Assembly (NCBI GenBank): GCA_002437585.1
Contig: DJQM01000005.1
Coordinates: 1-27,526 of the forward strand
Source: Clostridiales bacterium UBA6386
Lineage (GTDB): Bacteria > Bacillota > Clostridia > Oscillospirales > Oscillospiraceae
Reading direction: 5' to 3'
DNA length: 27,526 nt
Shown here: positions 1-6,923 of the stretch, in pieces
How the letters are laid out: each line of letters opens with the position of its first letter
Position numbering within the stretch: position 1 is the stretch's first letter
The notes under the pieces: generated by a model
Told to the model about the DNA's origin: nothing
The model's database searches: none
Seen by the model: the letters and a program-made list of their open reading frames with translations, nothing else
Made by a program: the position numbers and the translations under genes

Positions 1-1032
1 AAGCGCGGCAAGCAGTTCACACGCTTTGCCATCCGGGGCATTCTGACCAATCCGGTCTATATGATTGCCGACGAGACGGCGTACCAATATCTGAAGGAAA
101 ATAACGTAGACCTGTTTGCCGAACGCGCAGAATTCGACGGCGAGCACGGCATTATGGCGTATAACCGCACTCTCCAGCGCCCCGGCAAGGCGAACCAGAT
201 CCGCCCGATGGAGGAATGGATCGCGGCGGTGGGCAAGCATCCCGGCATCATTTCGGGCAGCGACTGGGTGCAGGTGCAGGCCATGCTGGACGTGAACAAA
301 TCCAAGAGCTACCGCAGGCCGCGCAGCAACGTGGCGCTGCTGTCCGGCCTGCTGCGGTGCGGCGAATGCGGCGATTATATGCGTCCGAAGCTGACCAACC
401 GCCGTGCGGCGGACGGTGAGCTGATCTACACCTACATGTGCTCCACCAAGGAGCGCAGCCACGGCACGGCTTGCTCCATGAAAAACTGCAATGGCAACAC
501 GCTGGACGCCAAAATCATCGAAGAAATCCGCAAGCTGTCTGCCGACAAGGAAACCCTTGCCCGGCTGCTGGCACAGACCAAGAAGGTTATCAGCGGCAAC
601 AAGGAGGGCTACGACGCGGAGCTGGCGCTGCTGAAGGAGAAGCACACCGAAACCGAAGACCGCATCAAGCGGCTGGTGGAATCCCTGTCCGTTGCCAGCG
701 AGACCTCTGCCAAATACGTCATGGAACAGATCGACGAGCTGCATCGGGAGAGCGAGACCCAGCAGGCAAGGCTTTTTGAGCTGGAAGCCCTCACCGAGCA
801 GAGCCGGATGCTCCATCAGGAGTTCGCCTTCCATCAGGAAATGATCGAGTCGTTCGCCAATGCAGTGGATTCGGCCACTCTGGAGGAAAAGCGACGTCTG
901 CTTCGGACCATCGTCAAAAAAGTGGTCTGGGACGGCAAAAATGCCTATGTTTACCTCTTTGCGGAGGACGGAGAGGCAGATTTGCCGCCTGCCCTCCAAC
1001 CTATGTATCCGTCAGGAGAGGATAGCGAATGA
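1..1032 (+). CDS. Large serine recombinase, C-terminal part (SpoIVCA-like, cut by window edge)
   Basis: The reading frame is open from base 1, so the N-terminal catalytic resolvase domain with the nucleophilic serine lies outside the window. The visible 343 residues begin in the recombinase domain (an RGILTNPVY motif typical of large serine recombinases). They continue through a zinc ribbon with Cys120, Cys123, Cys147 and Cys158, then a long charged coiled coil (about residues 175-300), and end with a short C-terminal tail. Large serine recombinases catalyse site-specific integration and excision of mobile DNA. The stop codon TGA (1030-1032) overlaps the start of the downstream sigK fragment, so by position this is probably the sigK element recombinase, the role of SpoIVCA in Bacillus and of its counterpart in Clostridioides difficile. 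That role is inferred from context; it could equally be a prophage or ICE integrase that uses sigK as its site. The family call is secure. Confidence 0.93.
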   Translation, partial: KRGKQFTRFAIRGILTNPVYMIADETAYQYLKENNVDLFAERAEFDGEHGIMAYNRTLQRPGKANQIRPMEEWIAAVGKHPGIISGSDWVQVQAMLDVNKSKSYRRPRSNVALLSGLLRCGECGDYMRPKLTNRRAADGELIYTYMCSTKERSHGTACSMKNCNGNTLDAKIIEEIRKLSADKETLARLLAQTKKVISGNKEGYDAELALLKEKHTETEDRIKRLVESLSVASETSAKYVMEQIDELHRESETQQARLFELEALTEQSRMLHQEFAFHQEMIESFANAVDSATLEEKRRLLRTIVKKVVWDGKNAYVYLFAEDGEADLPPALQPMYPSGEDSE

Positions 1033-1039
1033 AATCCTC
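1018..1039. other. Putative recombination junction (attachment site) in sigK
   Basis: Six-base arms GAGGAT (1018-1023) and ATCCTC (1034-1039) form a perfect inverted repeat around a 10-base spacer that contains AATGA (1028-1032). The recombinase frame ends inside this core and the sigma-factor homology starts there, at the codons for Asn-Glu-Ile-Leu-Met. From memory, the Bacillus subtilis sigK rearrangement crosses over at a five-base AATGA repeat, so the core would be conserved. The other half-site, needed for proof, is outside the window. Confidence 0.6.
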
Positions 1040-1384
1040 ATGTATTTCCGCTCCCAGCGGAAGAGCGCCCAGGATGTATCGCTGTCGGATTACATCGACA
1101 CCGGGGTGGACGGGACACCGCTGGAGCTGATGGACGTGGTGGCGGAGGATGCGGATTTGCTGGAGCAGATCTGCGGCCGGGAACAGGCGGAGCAGCTCCA
1201 CCGGGCAGTGGAGCGGGTGCTCTCGCCCCAGGAGCGGCAGGTCATCGTCCTGCGCTACGGCCTGGACGGTCAAAGCCCCAAGCGGCAGCGGGAGGTGGCG
1301 GTGCTCACCGGCATCAGCCGCAGCTATGTTTCCCGGATCGAAAAGCGGGCGCTGGAGAAGCTCCGCCAGGCACTGGGAGAATGA
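1028..1384 (+). CDS. sigK: RNA polymerase sigma-K factor, C-terminal half (SpoIIIC-like segment of an interrupted gene)
   Basis: The frame reads NEILMYFR at its left edge, the conserved end of sigma region 2 in sporulation sigma factors. It continues through a QDVSLSDYID stretch, then region 4 with VIVLRYGLDG and the helix-turn-helix GISRSYVSRIEKRAL. The EVSL/DVSL and SRSYVSRIEKRAL wording fits SigK better than SigE. About 118 residues remain, close to the length of the SpoIIIC half in Bacillus; regions 1-2 that bind core polymerase and the -10 element are absent. The frame is open further upstream, but that part overlaps the recombinase and has no sigma homology. SigK directs late mother-cell gene expression during spore coat and cortex formation. 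The fragment should be silent until the upstream element is excised. In-frame ATG 1040 may be chosen by automatic annotators, but no ribosome site supports it. Confidence 0.9.
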   Translation, partial: NEILMYFRSQRKSAQDVSLSDYIDTGVDGTPLELMDVVAEDADLLEQICGREQAEQLHRAVERVLSPQERQVIVLRYGLDGQSPKRQREVAVLTGISRSYVSRIEKRALEKLRQALGE

Positions 1385-1412
1385 AAATCCCACAAAGACA
1401 GGGATTTTATTT
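1384..1412 (+). terminator. Weak hairpin after sigK
   Basis: AAAATCCC (1384-1391) pairs with GGGATTTT (1401-1408) over a 9-base loop and is followed by ATTT. It starts on the last base of the sigK stop codon. AT-rich and short, so only a probable terminator. Confidence 0.45.
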
Positions 1413-1439
1413 GACTGGATGCCCGGCTTCTGGTATAAT
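1411..1439 (+). promoter_or_regulatory. Sigma-A promoter of trmB-mnmG
   Basis: TTGACT (1411-1416), a 17-base spacer and TATAAT (1434-1439), with an extended -10 TGG directly upstream. It lies 45 bases before the trmB start and separates this operon from sigK. Confidence 0.85.
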
Positions 1440-1484
1440 ATCTCCTCAGAAAATAGAGATTGCGCCACTTTGGAGGATACACAT

Positions 1485-2174
1485 ATGCGAATGCGAAGAA
1501 TGCGGAATCTGGAGCCCAGGACGGAAAAGTGCGGGGCTTACCGGATCGCGGAGCCTGCCGCCCACAAGGGAGCCTGGCGGGACTTAAAGCCCGGCTGCAC
1601 CCAGCTGTGGGTGGAGGTGGGCTGCGGCAAGGGCAAATTCACCGCCGAGACCGCTCAGGCAAACCCGGATGTGCTGCTCGTTGCCGTGGAGCGGTGCCGG
1701 GAGGCCATGGTGGTGGCCATGGAGAAGGCTCAGGCCATGGGTCTGCACAACGTGTTCTTCATCGACACGGATGTTGCCAACATGGAGGAAATTTTCGCTC
1801 CCGGAGAGATCGACCGGCTGTTCATCAATTTTCCCGACCCCTGGCCCCGGAAGAAGAACGCCAAGCGGCGGCTGACCTACCGGACTTTCCTGGAAAAATA
1901 CTGCCATGTGGTTCGGGAAAATGGGGAAATCCACTTCAAAACCGACAACGCGCCCCTGTTTGAATTTTCCCTGGAGGAGTTTGCCGCCTGCGGCCTGGAG
2001 GTCAAAAACGTGACCCGGGATCTGCACAAGGACGGCATCGTGGGCATTATGACCGGCTACGAGGAGAAATTCCACGCCCTGGGCACCCCCATCAACCGGT
2101 GCGAGGTGGTCTGCAAGCCCTTCGTACTGCCGCCGGAGGAAAAGAAAAAGGAAGCCCCGGAGGCAGCCCAATGA
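1485..2174 (+). CDS. trmB: tRNA (guanine-N7-)-methyltransferase
   Basis: TrmB transfers a methyl group from S-adenosylmethionine to N7 of guanine 46 in the variable loop of tRNAs. The 229-residue product has the SAM-binding glycine motif EVGCGKGKF near residue 43 and the family signature FPDPWPRKKNAKRRL near residue 115, followed by the HFKTDN segment expected in the C-terminal half. The length is close to the bacterial norm, with an extra charged Glu/Lys tail. ATG 1485 is chosen because GGAGG (1472-1476) sits 8 bases upstream and the promoter ends at 1439; longer in-frame extension would run into sigK. The stop overlaps the mnmG start (ATGA), so the two tRNA-modification genes are translationally coupled. 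Confidence 0.95.
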   Translation: MRMRRMRNLEPRTEKCGAYRIAEPAAHKGAWRDLKPGCTQLWVEVGCGKGKFTAETAQANPDVLLVAVERCREAMVVAMEKAQAMGLHNVFFIDTDVANMEEIFAPGEIDRLFINFPDPWPRKKNAKRRLTYRTFLEKYCHVVRENGEIHFKTDNAPLFEFSLEEFAACGLEVKNVTRDLHKDGIVGIMTGYEEKFHALGTPINRCEVVCKPFVLPPEEKKKEAPEAAQ

Positions 2175-4051
2175 CCTATTACGGAGGAAGCTGCGACGTT
2201 GCCGTCATCGGCGCAGGCCACGCGGGCATTGAGGCGGCACTGGCGGCGGCGCGGCTGGGGCTGCACACGATTCTTTTCACCATCAACCTGGACGCAGTGG
2301 GCAACATGCCCTGCAATCCGGCCATCGGCGGCACCGGCAAGGGTCATCTGGTGCGGGAGCTGGACGCTCTGGGGGGCGAAATGGGCGTGGCGGCGGATCA
2401 CTGCTGCATCCAGTATCGGATGCTCAACCGGGGCAAGGGGCCGGCGGTGCATTCCCTTCGCGCCCAGGCCGACCGGCGGGAATACCAGAAATACATGAAG
2501 CACACCCTGGAGCTACAGGAAAATCTGGAGCTGAAGCAGGCTCAGATCGTGGCGGTGCTGACGCAGGACGGGGCGGTGCGCGGCGTGCGTACCCAGCTGG
2601 GCGCGGAATATGAGGCCAAGGCCGTGGTTATCGCTACGGGAACCTATCTTGACAGCACGGTGATCACCGGCGAAAGCGTCGTCCCCTCCGGCCCGGACGG
2701 GATGCACCCCAGTGTCGGTCTGGCGGACAATCTGAAAAGCCTGGGACTTTCTCTGCGCCGGTTCAAAACCGGCACGCCCCCCCGGGTGAATCGGCGGAGC
2801 ATCGACTTTTCCAAAATGGAAATCCAGCCCGGAGACGACACCGTGGAGCCATTCTCCTTCCGCACCACCCACAAGCCCTGCAACGAGGCGGTGTGCTACC
2901 TGACCTACACCAACGAGGAAACCCACAGAATCATCCGGGAAAATCTCTACCGCAGTCCCATGTACGACGGCACCATTTCCGGCGTTGGCCCCCGGTACTG
3001 CCCCAGCATCGAGACGAAAATCGTCCGCTTTGCCGATAAGCCCCGGCATCAGCTCTTCATCGAGCCATGCGGCCGGGACACGGAGGAAATGTACATCCAG
3101 GGCTTTTCCAGCAGCCTGCCGGAGGATGTGCAGGTGCAGATGCTGCGCACCATTCCCGGTCTGGAGCATGCGGAAATGATGCGTCCGGCCTACGCCATCG
3201 AATATGAGTGCATCGACCCCACCGGCCTGAAGCCTACCCTGGAAACCAAGGCGGTGGCGGGGCTTTACGGCGCGGGGCAGTTCAACGGCACCTCCGGCTA
3301 CGAGGAAGCGGCGGCGCAGGGGCTTGTGGCGGGCATGAACGCCGCCCTGAAAATTCAGGGTCGGCCGCCTCTGATCCTCACCCGGGACACCAGCTATATC
3401 GGCACCCTCATTGACGACCTGGTGACAAAGGGTACCCAGGAGCCATACCGGATCATGACCAGCCGGAGTGAGTACCGGCTCCTTCACCGGCAGGACAACG
3501 CCGATCAGCGGTTGACCCATATCGGCGCGGAGATCGGCCTGGTGCCCCAGGCGCGGCTCCGGGCGGTGGAGGAAAAGTACGACCGGGTGCGCCGGGAGAT
3601 CGGCCGCCTGGAGGGCAGCGGCGTGGCCGCCTCCCCGGAGCTGAACGCCATGCTGGAGGCCAAGGGTTCGGCCCCCGTCACCGGCTCCGCAAGGCTGGCG
3701 GACTTGATCCGCCGCCCTCAGGTAAGCTACGGGGACATCGCCCCCTTTGACCGGGAGCGGCCGGAGCTGCCCAAGGCTGTGACGGAGGAAGTGGAGATTC
3801 AGCTGAAATACGCCGGGTATCTGGCACGGCAGGAAAAGCAGGTGGCGGAATTCAAGCGGGAGGAAGCACGAAAAATCCCCGAGGATATCGACTACCGGGT
3901 CATCGCCGGTCTGCGGCTGGAGGCTCAGGAGAAGCTCAGTGCCATCCGGCCGGTTTCCGTGGGGCAGGCGGGGCGGATTTCCGGGGTCAGTCCGGCGGAC
4001 ATCGGCGTCCTGCTCATCTATCTGGAACAGAAAACGGGCGGCTCCCAGTGA
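2171..4051 (+). CDS. mnmG: tRNA uridine-5-carboxymethylaminomethyl modification enzyme MnmG (GidA)
   Basis: MnmG is the FAD- and NADH-using partner of the GTPase MnmE. Together they install the (carboxymethyl)aminomethyl group on uridine 34 of tRNAs decoding NNA/NNG codons. The 626-residue product has the FAD-binding GAGHAGIEAALAAARLG near residue 14, the signature CNPAIGGTGKGHLVREL, KTGTPPRV, and the C-terminal AGYLARQ helical region, and is of normal length. ATG 2171 overlaps the trmB stop by four bases. In many Firmicutes mnmG sits with mnmE, jag and rsmG near the origin; here it is paired with trmB next to sigK and mnmE is not in the window. The operon ends in a hairpin that includes the stop codon. 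Confidence 0.97.
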   Translation: MTYYGGSCDVAVIGAGHAGIEAALAAARLGLHTILFTINLDAVGNMPCNPAIGGTGKGHLVRELDALGGEMGVAADHCCIQYRMLNRGKGPAVHSLRAQADRREYQKYMKHTLELQENLELKQAQIVAVLTQDGAVRGVRTQLGAEYEAKAVVIATGTYLDSTVITGESVVPSGPDGMHPSVGLADNLKSLGLSLRRFKTGTPPRVNRRSIDFSKMEIQPGDDTVEPFSFRTTHKPCNEAVCYLTYTNEETHRIIRENLYRSPMYDGTISGVGPRYCPSIETKIVRFADKPRHQLFIEPCGRDTEEMYIQGFSSSLPEDVQVQMLRTIPGLEHAEMMRPAYAIEYECIDPTGLKPTLETKAVAGLYGAGQFNGTSGYEEAAAQGLVAGMNAALKIQGRPPLILTRDTSYIGTLIDDLVTKGTQEPYRIMTSRSEYRLLHRQDNADQRLTHIGAEIGLVPQARLRAVEEKYDRVRREIGRLEGSGVAASPELNAMLEAKGSAPVTGSARLADLIRRPQVSYGDIAPFDRERPELPKAVTEEVEIQLKYAGYLARQEKQVAEFKREEARKIPEDIDYRVIAGLRLEAQEKLSAIRPVSVGQAGRISGVSPADIGVLLIYLEQKTGGSQ

Positions 4052-4058
4052 GCCGCCC
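4036..4058 (+). terminator. Terminator overlapping the mnmG stop codon
   Basis: GGGCGGCTC (4036-4044) pairs perfectly with GAGCCGCCC (4050-4058) over a 5-base loop. The TGA stop is in the loop and right arm. The T-tract downstream is broken (AATTTATTTTA), so termination may be partial. Confidence 0.7.
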
Positions 4059-4171
4059 AACGAATTTATTTTAGCATAGGAGCGGGAAAAGGTCAAGAAG
4101 AAAGTGATGAAAATTACTAAAATCTTCGATTTACACAGATAAAAATTAGCGAATTTATACAACATTCCATC

Positions 4172-4200
4172 TTGCAAACGGACATTTTCCATGCTAATAT
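4172..4200 (+). promoter_or_regulatory. Promoter of the intergenic transcript
   Basis: TTGCAA (4172-4177), 17-base spacer, TAATAT (4195-4200) with extended -10 TGC. Each hexamer matches consensus at four of six positions. Predicted transcription start is near 4207, and no coding gene follows before the terminator at 4516. Confidence 0.5.
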
Positions 4201-4493
4201 AAAGGCACAAAAGGAAAGCACCTCTCCCAGAGGGAGAAGCTTCCTGAGACAGCCGTTCTTCTGAAAGTACGAAGGAAAACACGACAAAAGTAAGCAAAAT
4301 GTGTAAAAACGGAGAACAGAAAGAAGGAATCCACCCAAAGGGCACGGAGAACGGCAAGGCGATTGCGTGACGAACCGAAAGCATCCACTCATAAGAGCAT
4401 CCCGCAGAAAGGGACAGAAGAAGGAATCGAGTTTTTGGGGCGAAACGGGGGACACGGCAAATCGTCAATCTGCAGAATGCGGAGGTAACCAAG

Positions 4494-4523
4494 ATGTTAG
4501 ATACTAAGAGTGAACAGAAATGA
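4494..4523 (+). CDS. Possible 9-residue leader ORF
   Basis: ATG 4494 is preceded by GGAGG (4481-4485) at an ideal 8-base spacing and encodes MLDTKSEQK before TGA at 4521-4523, which lies inside the left arm of the terminator stem. It could be a leader peptide, the remnant of a gene start, or chance. No homologue is recognised. Confidence 0.2.
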   Translation: MLDTKSEQK

Positions 4524-4585
4524 CCCTTGGCTGCAAAAAAACACGCTGATCACAAGGCGCGGCAGTCAAGGGTCATTTCTTTTGC
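4516..4585 (+). terminator. Strong intrinsic terminator of the intergenic transcript
   Basis: AGAAATGACCCTTG (4516-4529) pairs perfectly with CAAGGGTCATTTCT (4567-4580) and the stem continues inward with GCTGC to GCAGT (one G-U), giving about 19 pairs. TTCTTTT follows on the plus strand. Confidence 0.8.
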
Positions 4586-4589
4586 GGCG

Positions 4590-4671
4590 GGTCGCCGCTG
4601 ACAATGCGTGCCCGGCTGACCTATCATTGTCAGACCATTGGGTACCGCTCGGTATCGTTTTTGCGATGCAC
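4590..4671. repeat. 82-bp intergenic repeat, copy 1
   Basis: This matches 4702-4783 with a single mismatch (G/A within GCGTGCCC). Inside are inverted arms CTGACAATG (4598-4606) and CATTGTCAG (4625-4633) and a second small dyad GGTACCG/CGGTATC. Similarity continues weakly about ten bases beyond the right end. On the minus strand it encodes RYRAVPNGL, the kind of spurious peptide that non-coding dispersed repeats give when mis-called as genes. Confidence 0.9.
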
Positions 4672-4701
4672 CTCAATGGAAGACGTTATTGTGAACCGGC
4701 A

Positions 4702-4783
4702 GGTCGCCGCTGACAATGCATGCCCGGCTGACCTATCATTGTCAGACCATTGGGTACCGCTCGGTATCGTTTTTGCGATGCAC
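4702..4783. repeat. 82-bp intergenic repeat, copy 2
   Basis: A tandem partner of copy 1 with a period of 112 bases and the same CTGACAATG/CATTGTCAG arms. It is followed by a GGCC-ATC-GGCC hairpin near 4805 and CACAATGACAG, whose minus-strand reading resembles the ends of other short palindromic elements. No transposase is nearby. Confidence 0.9.
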
Positions 4784-4861
4784 TCCGATAGAAGGAGCCG
4801 CGTCGGCCATCGGCCTCCTCACAATGACAGCGTTCTATTTCCGCGCGTATAGCCCGTGTGG

Positions 4862-4888
4862 TCGTCGGCAAGGCCGACGGCTTTTTTC
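4862..4888 (+). terminator. Orphan intrinsic terminator after the repeat block
   Basis: CGTCGGC (4863-4869), loop AAG, GCCGACG (4873-4879), then a run of six T (4882-4887). There is no coding gene between it and the previous terminator, so either the repeat block is transcribed or this protects the next promoter from read-through. Confidence 0.8.
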
Positions 4889-4919
4889 TGTCCAATTTTC
4901 TTCTCATGACGGACTTTAC

Positions 4920-4948
4920 TTGCATTTTTCCTTCTTCCATGGTAAAAT
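4920..4948 (+). promoter_or_regulatory. Promoter of the DUF2207-like gene
   Basis: TTGCAT (4920-4925), 17-base spacer, TAAAAT (4943-4948) with extended -10 TGG. It lies 33 bases before the chosen GTG start. Confidence 0.7.
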
Positions 4949-4981
4949 ACCAAAAAGATTTCCGGAAAGGGGGTGGCGCGC

Positions 4982-6763
4982 GTGAAGCGATTTGGAATGC
5001 TGCTGACATTCATGATCCTGCTGGCGGGGCTTTTCTGCCTTCCGGCGGCGGCGGAGACCGCGGCCACCCAGGTGGATATCCAGAGCACCGTCACCTCCGA
5101 CGGCGACTGCCTGATGACGGTCACGGTGAACCTCCGGCTGGAGGCGGCACTGGACAGTCTGACCTACCCGGTGCCCCTGGATGCCAAGAGCATCACCCTG
5201 AACGGCTCCGCCGCCTCCGTCCGGCAGGGCGGCTCCGCCCAGCAGGTGGATTTGAGCAAGATCAGCAAGGGCTATGTGGGCGAGGCATCCGTGCGCATCG
5301 GCTACACCCTGCCCAAGGCGGTGAAGATCACCACCATCAACCAGGACCAGGTGGATCAGAAGAAGGAGGATCCCCAGCGGGAGCTGGTGCTGACGGTGCC
5401 GCTGCTTTCCGGCTTTGCCTACCCGGTGGAGGCTCTGAATTTCACCATCACCATGCCCAGCAACTGCGTAGGTCTGGATCCTGCCTTTACCAGCATTTAC
5501 CGGCAGGAGAGCATTGAGTCCGACCTGAAGATTCTGCCCATTACCGGCAGTCAGGTCATCGGCTCCGCCACCGCCGTCATGAACGACCGGGAGGGCGTGA
5601 CCATGACCATGCAGGTGCCGAAAAAAATGTTCCCCACGGTCAGCACCTACGTCCGGGACGGAAACCCGGAGCTTCCCTATATTCTGGGTTTCTTCGGGGC
5701 GGCACTGCTGTACTGGCTGCTGACCCTGCGTACCCTGCCCCTGATGTCCAGCCGGGCTTCTACCGCCCCGGAGGGCATTACCGCCGGAGAGCTTGGCTGC
5801 CGCCTGACCCTGACCGGCGGCGACCTGACCATGATGGTCTTCTCCTGGGCGCAGCTGGGCTATCTGCTTATCGTCCGGGAGGGAAACCGGATTTTACTCC
5901 AAAAGCGGATGGACATGGGCAACGAGCGCAGTGCCTTTGAAAATAAGGTGTTCAATCTGCTGTTCAGCAAGCGGGAGGTAGTGGATGCCACGGGCAATCA
6001 GTATGGCACCCTGTGCCGGAAGGTGGGGACGATGGTGCCCTTTGAGCGGAGTATGTACCACGGCAGCTCCGGCAATGTCAGGATTTTCCGGGTCTTGGCC
6101 TGCATTGCCCAGGGAATCTGCGGCGTGTGCGTGGCCATGAACATGAGCGGCGTGCTGGCGTTGGCAGTGGTTATGGCGGTGATTCTGGCCTTCGTAGGCC
6201 TGGTTTCCGGCTGGCTCATGCAGGATGTGGCCTACTGCACCCATCTGCGGGGGAAGATGCCGGTATGGATTGGCCTGGCGGTGCTGGCTCTGTGGGCACT
6301 GCTGGGCTTCCTCAGCGGCCAGCCCCTGATCCCTCTGTGCTGCATTCTGGGTCAGTGGGTGCTGGGCTTTTTCGCAGCCTATGGCGGACGGCGCAGCGAT
6401 CTGGGTCGCCATGATTCCTGCCAGATTCTGGGTATGCGCAGCTATCTGAAGCACCTGCCCAGAGACGGCATCAACCGGCTGCTGAATAATGACCCGGATT
6501 ATTTCTTCAATATGGCGCCCTACGCCCTGGCTCTGGGGGTTATCCGCCCCTACGCGGATGCCTTCGGCCGGCGGAAAATGGAGGACTGCCCCTATCTGTT
6601 CCTGCGGACAAACGGACGGAAGACCGCCGATGAGTGGGCGGAGATTCTCCGGGAGACCGCCCTTCTCATGGACGAGCGAGCCAAGCAGATGCGCCTCCAG
6701 CGTTTCTTTGCGGCAGCCGCCCCGGCTCCGAAGAAGCGAAAAAGAAGACGGGCAGAATCCTAA
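4982..6763 (+). CDS. Exported/membrane DUF2207-like protein
   Basis: The 593-residue product starts with a clear signal peptide (MKRF, hydrophobic core, cleavage after AAA near residue 24). A beta-rich extracytoplasmic domain of about 200 residues follows. Next come a transmembrane segment (ILGFFGAALLYWLLTL, near residue 235), a long cytoplasmic region, two or more hydrophobic hairpins (about 370-465) and a very basic C-terminus (KKRKRRR). This order matches predicted membrane proteins of the DUF2207 type, whose function is unknown. GTG 4982 is preferred over GTG 4973 because GGAAAGGGGG (4963-4972) is then about 9 bases away. The gene is monocistronic, between its own promoter and a strong bidirectional terminator. 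The domain name is by eye and is the less certain part. Confidence 0.75.
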   Translation: MKRFGMLLTFMILLAGLFCLPAAAETAATQVDIQSTVTSDGDCLMTVTVNLRLEAALDSLTYPVPLDAKSITLNGSAASVRQGGSAQQVDLSKISKGYVGEASVRIGYTLPKAVKITTINQDQVDQKKEDPQRELVLTVPLLSGFAYPVEALNFTITMPSNCVGLDPAFTSIYRQESIESDLKILPITGSQVIGSATAVMNDREGVTMTMQVPKKMFPTVSTYVRDGNPELPYILGFFGAALLYWLLTLRTLPLMSSRASTAPEGITAGELGCRLTLTGGDLTMMVFSWAQLGYLLIVREGNRILLQKRMDMGNERSAFENKVFNLLFSKREVVDATGNQYGTLCRKVGTMVPFERSMYHGSSGNVRIFRVLACIAQGICGVCVAMNMSGVLALAVVMAVILAFVGLVSGWLMQDVAYCTHLRGKMPVWIGLAVLALWALLGFLSGQPLIPLCCILGQWVLGFFAAYGGRRSDLGRHDSCQILGMRSYLKHLPRDGINRLLNNDPDYFFNMAPYALALGVIRPYADAFGRRKMEDCPYLFLRTNGRKTADEWAEILRETALLMDERAKQMRLQRFFAAAAPAPKKRKRRRAES

Positions 6764-6812
6764 ATGGCTGCCCAATTCAGAGTACAGCCAGAGAAAGAAA
6801 TAAGCAGAAAAC

Positions 6813-6864
6813 AAGCTGTCATTGGGAACCATCCTGCGGGATGATTCCCAATGACAGCTTTTTT
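6813..6864. terminator. Bidirectional terminator between convergent genes
   Basis: AAGCTGTCATTGGGAA (6813-6828) pairs with TTCCCAATGACAGCTT (6845-6860), extended inward by CATCC/GGATG around a TGCG loop. TTTT follows on the plus strand and TTGTTTTC on the minus strand, serving both the DUF2207-like gene and the MFS gene. Confidence 0.9.
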
Positions 6865-6923
6865 GAAATCTGCGCTTCAAGGGGGAAAACCTTTTGGCGG
6901 GAAAGCTTCCGCACGCCGGACGA

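Larger units (their letters stand above)
4207..4587 (+). ncRNA. Candidate structured non-coding RNA of about 380 nt
   Basis: Between an extended -10 promoter and a strong intrinsic terminator lies a purine-rich, stop-dense stretch that has no plausible protein on either strand. Local stems are visible: TCTCCC (4223-4228) with GGGAGA just after it, TTCCT near 4241 with AGGAA near 4273, and the 19-pair terminator at the end. Base composition (A- and G-rich on the plus strand) differs sharply from the GC-rich coding DNA on both sides, as is common for structured RNAs in such genomes. It does not show the hallmark motifs that I recall for tmRNA, RNase P, 6S, T-box or common riboswitches. I do not recognise the family; a raiA-type or other Clostridia-specific RNA is possible but unproven. 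Confidence 0.4.

Noticed and set aside
860..1027. Upstream extension of the sigK frame
   Set aside because: This part overlaps the recombinase coding frame and shows no sigma-factor homology; the similarity begins at the AATGA junction.
4117..4455. Possible small protein genes on the minus strand in the intergenic region
   Set aside because: Cys/Phe/Leu-rich frames with no ribosome site and overlapping frames of equal quality; better explained as the complement of a purine-rich RNA.
2513..4492. Long minus-strand open frame opposite mnmG
   Set aside because: It is a shadow of the GC-rich mnmG coding strand, with no protein family signature, no ribosome site, and it crosses the mnmG terminator and the AT-rich intergenic region.
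4590..4783. CRISPR array
   Set aside because: Only two units with a 112-base period and no short spacers; the repeat is 82 bp and internally palindromic, unlike CRISPR repeats, and no cas genes are present.
4686..5124. Short minus-strand frames through the 82-bp repeats
   Set aside because: They read repeat DNA (RYRAVPNGL, CHCEEADGRRG), the familiar spurious peptides of intergenic palindromic repeats.
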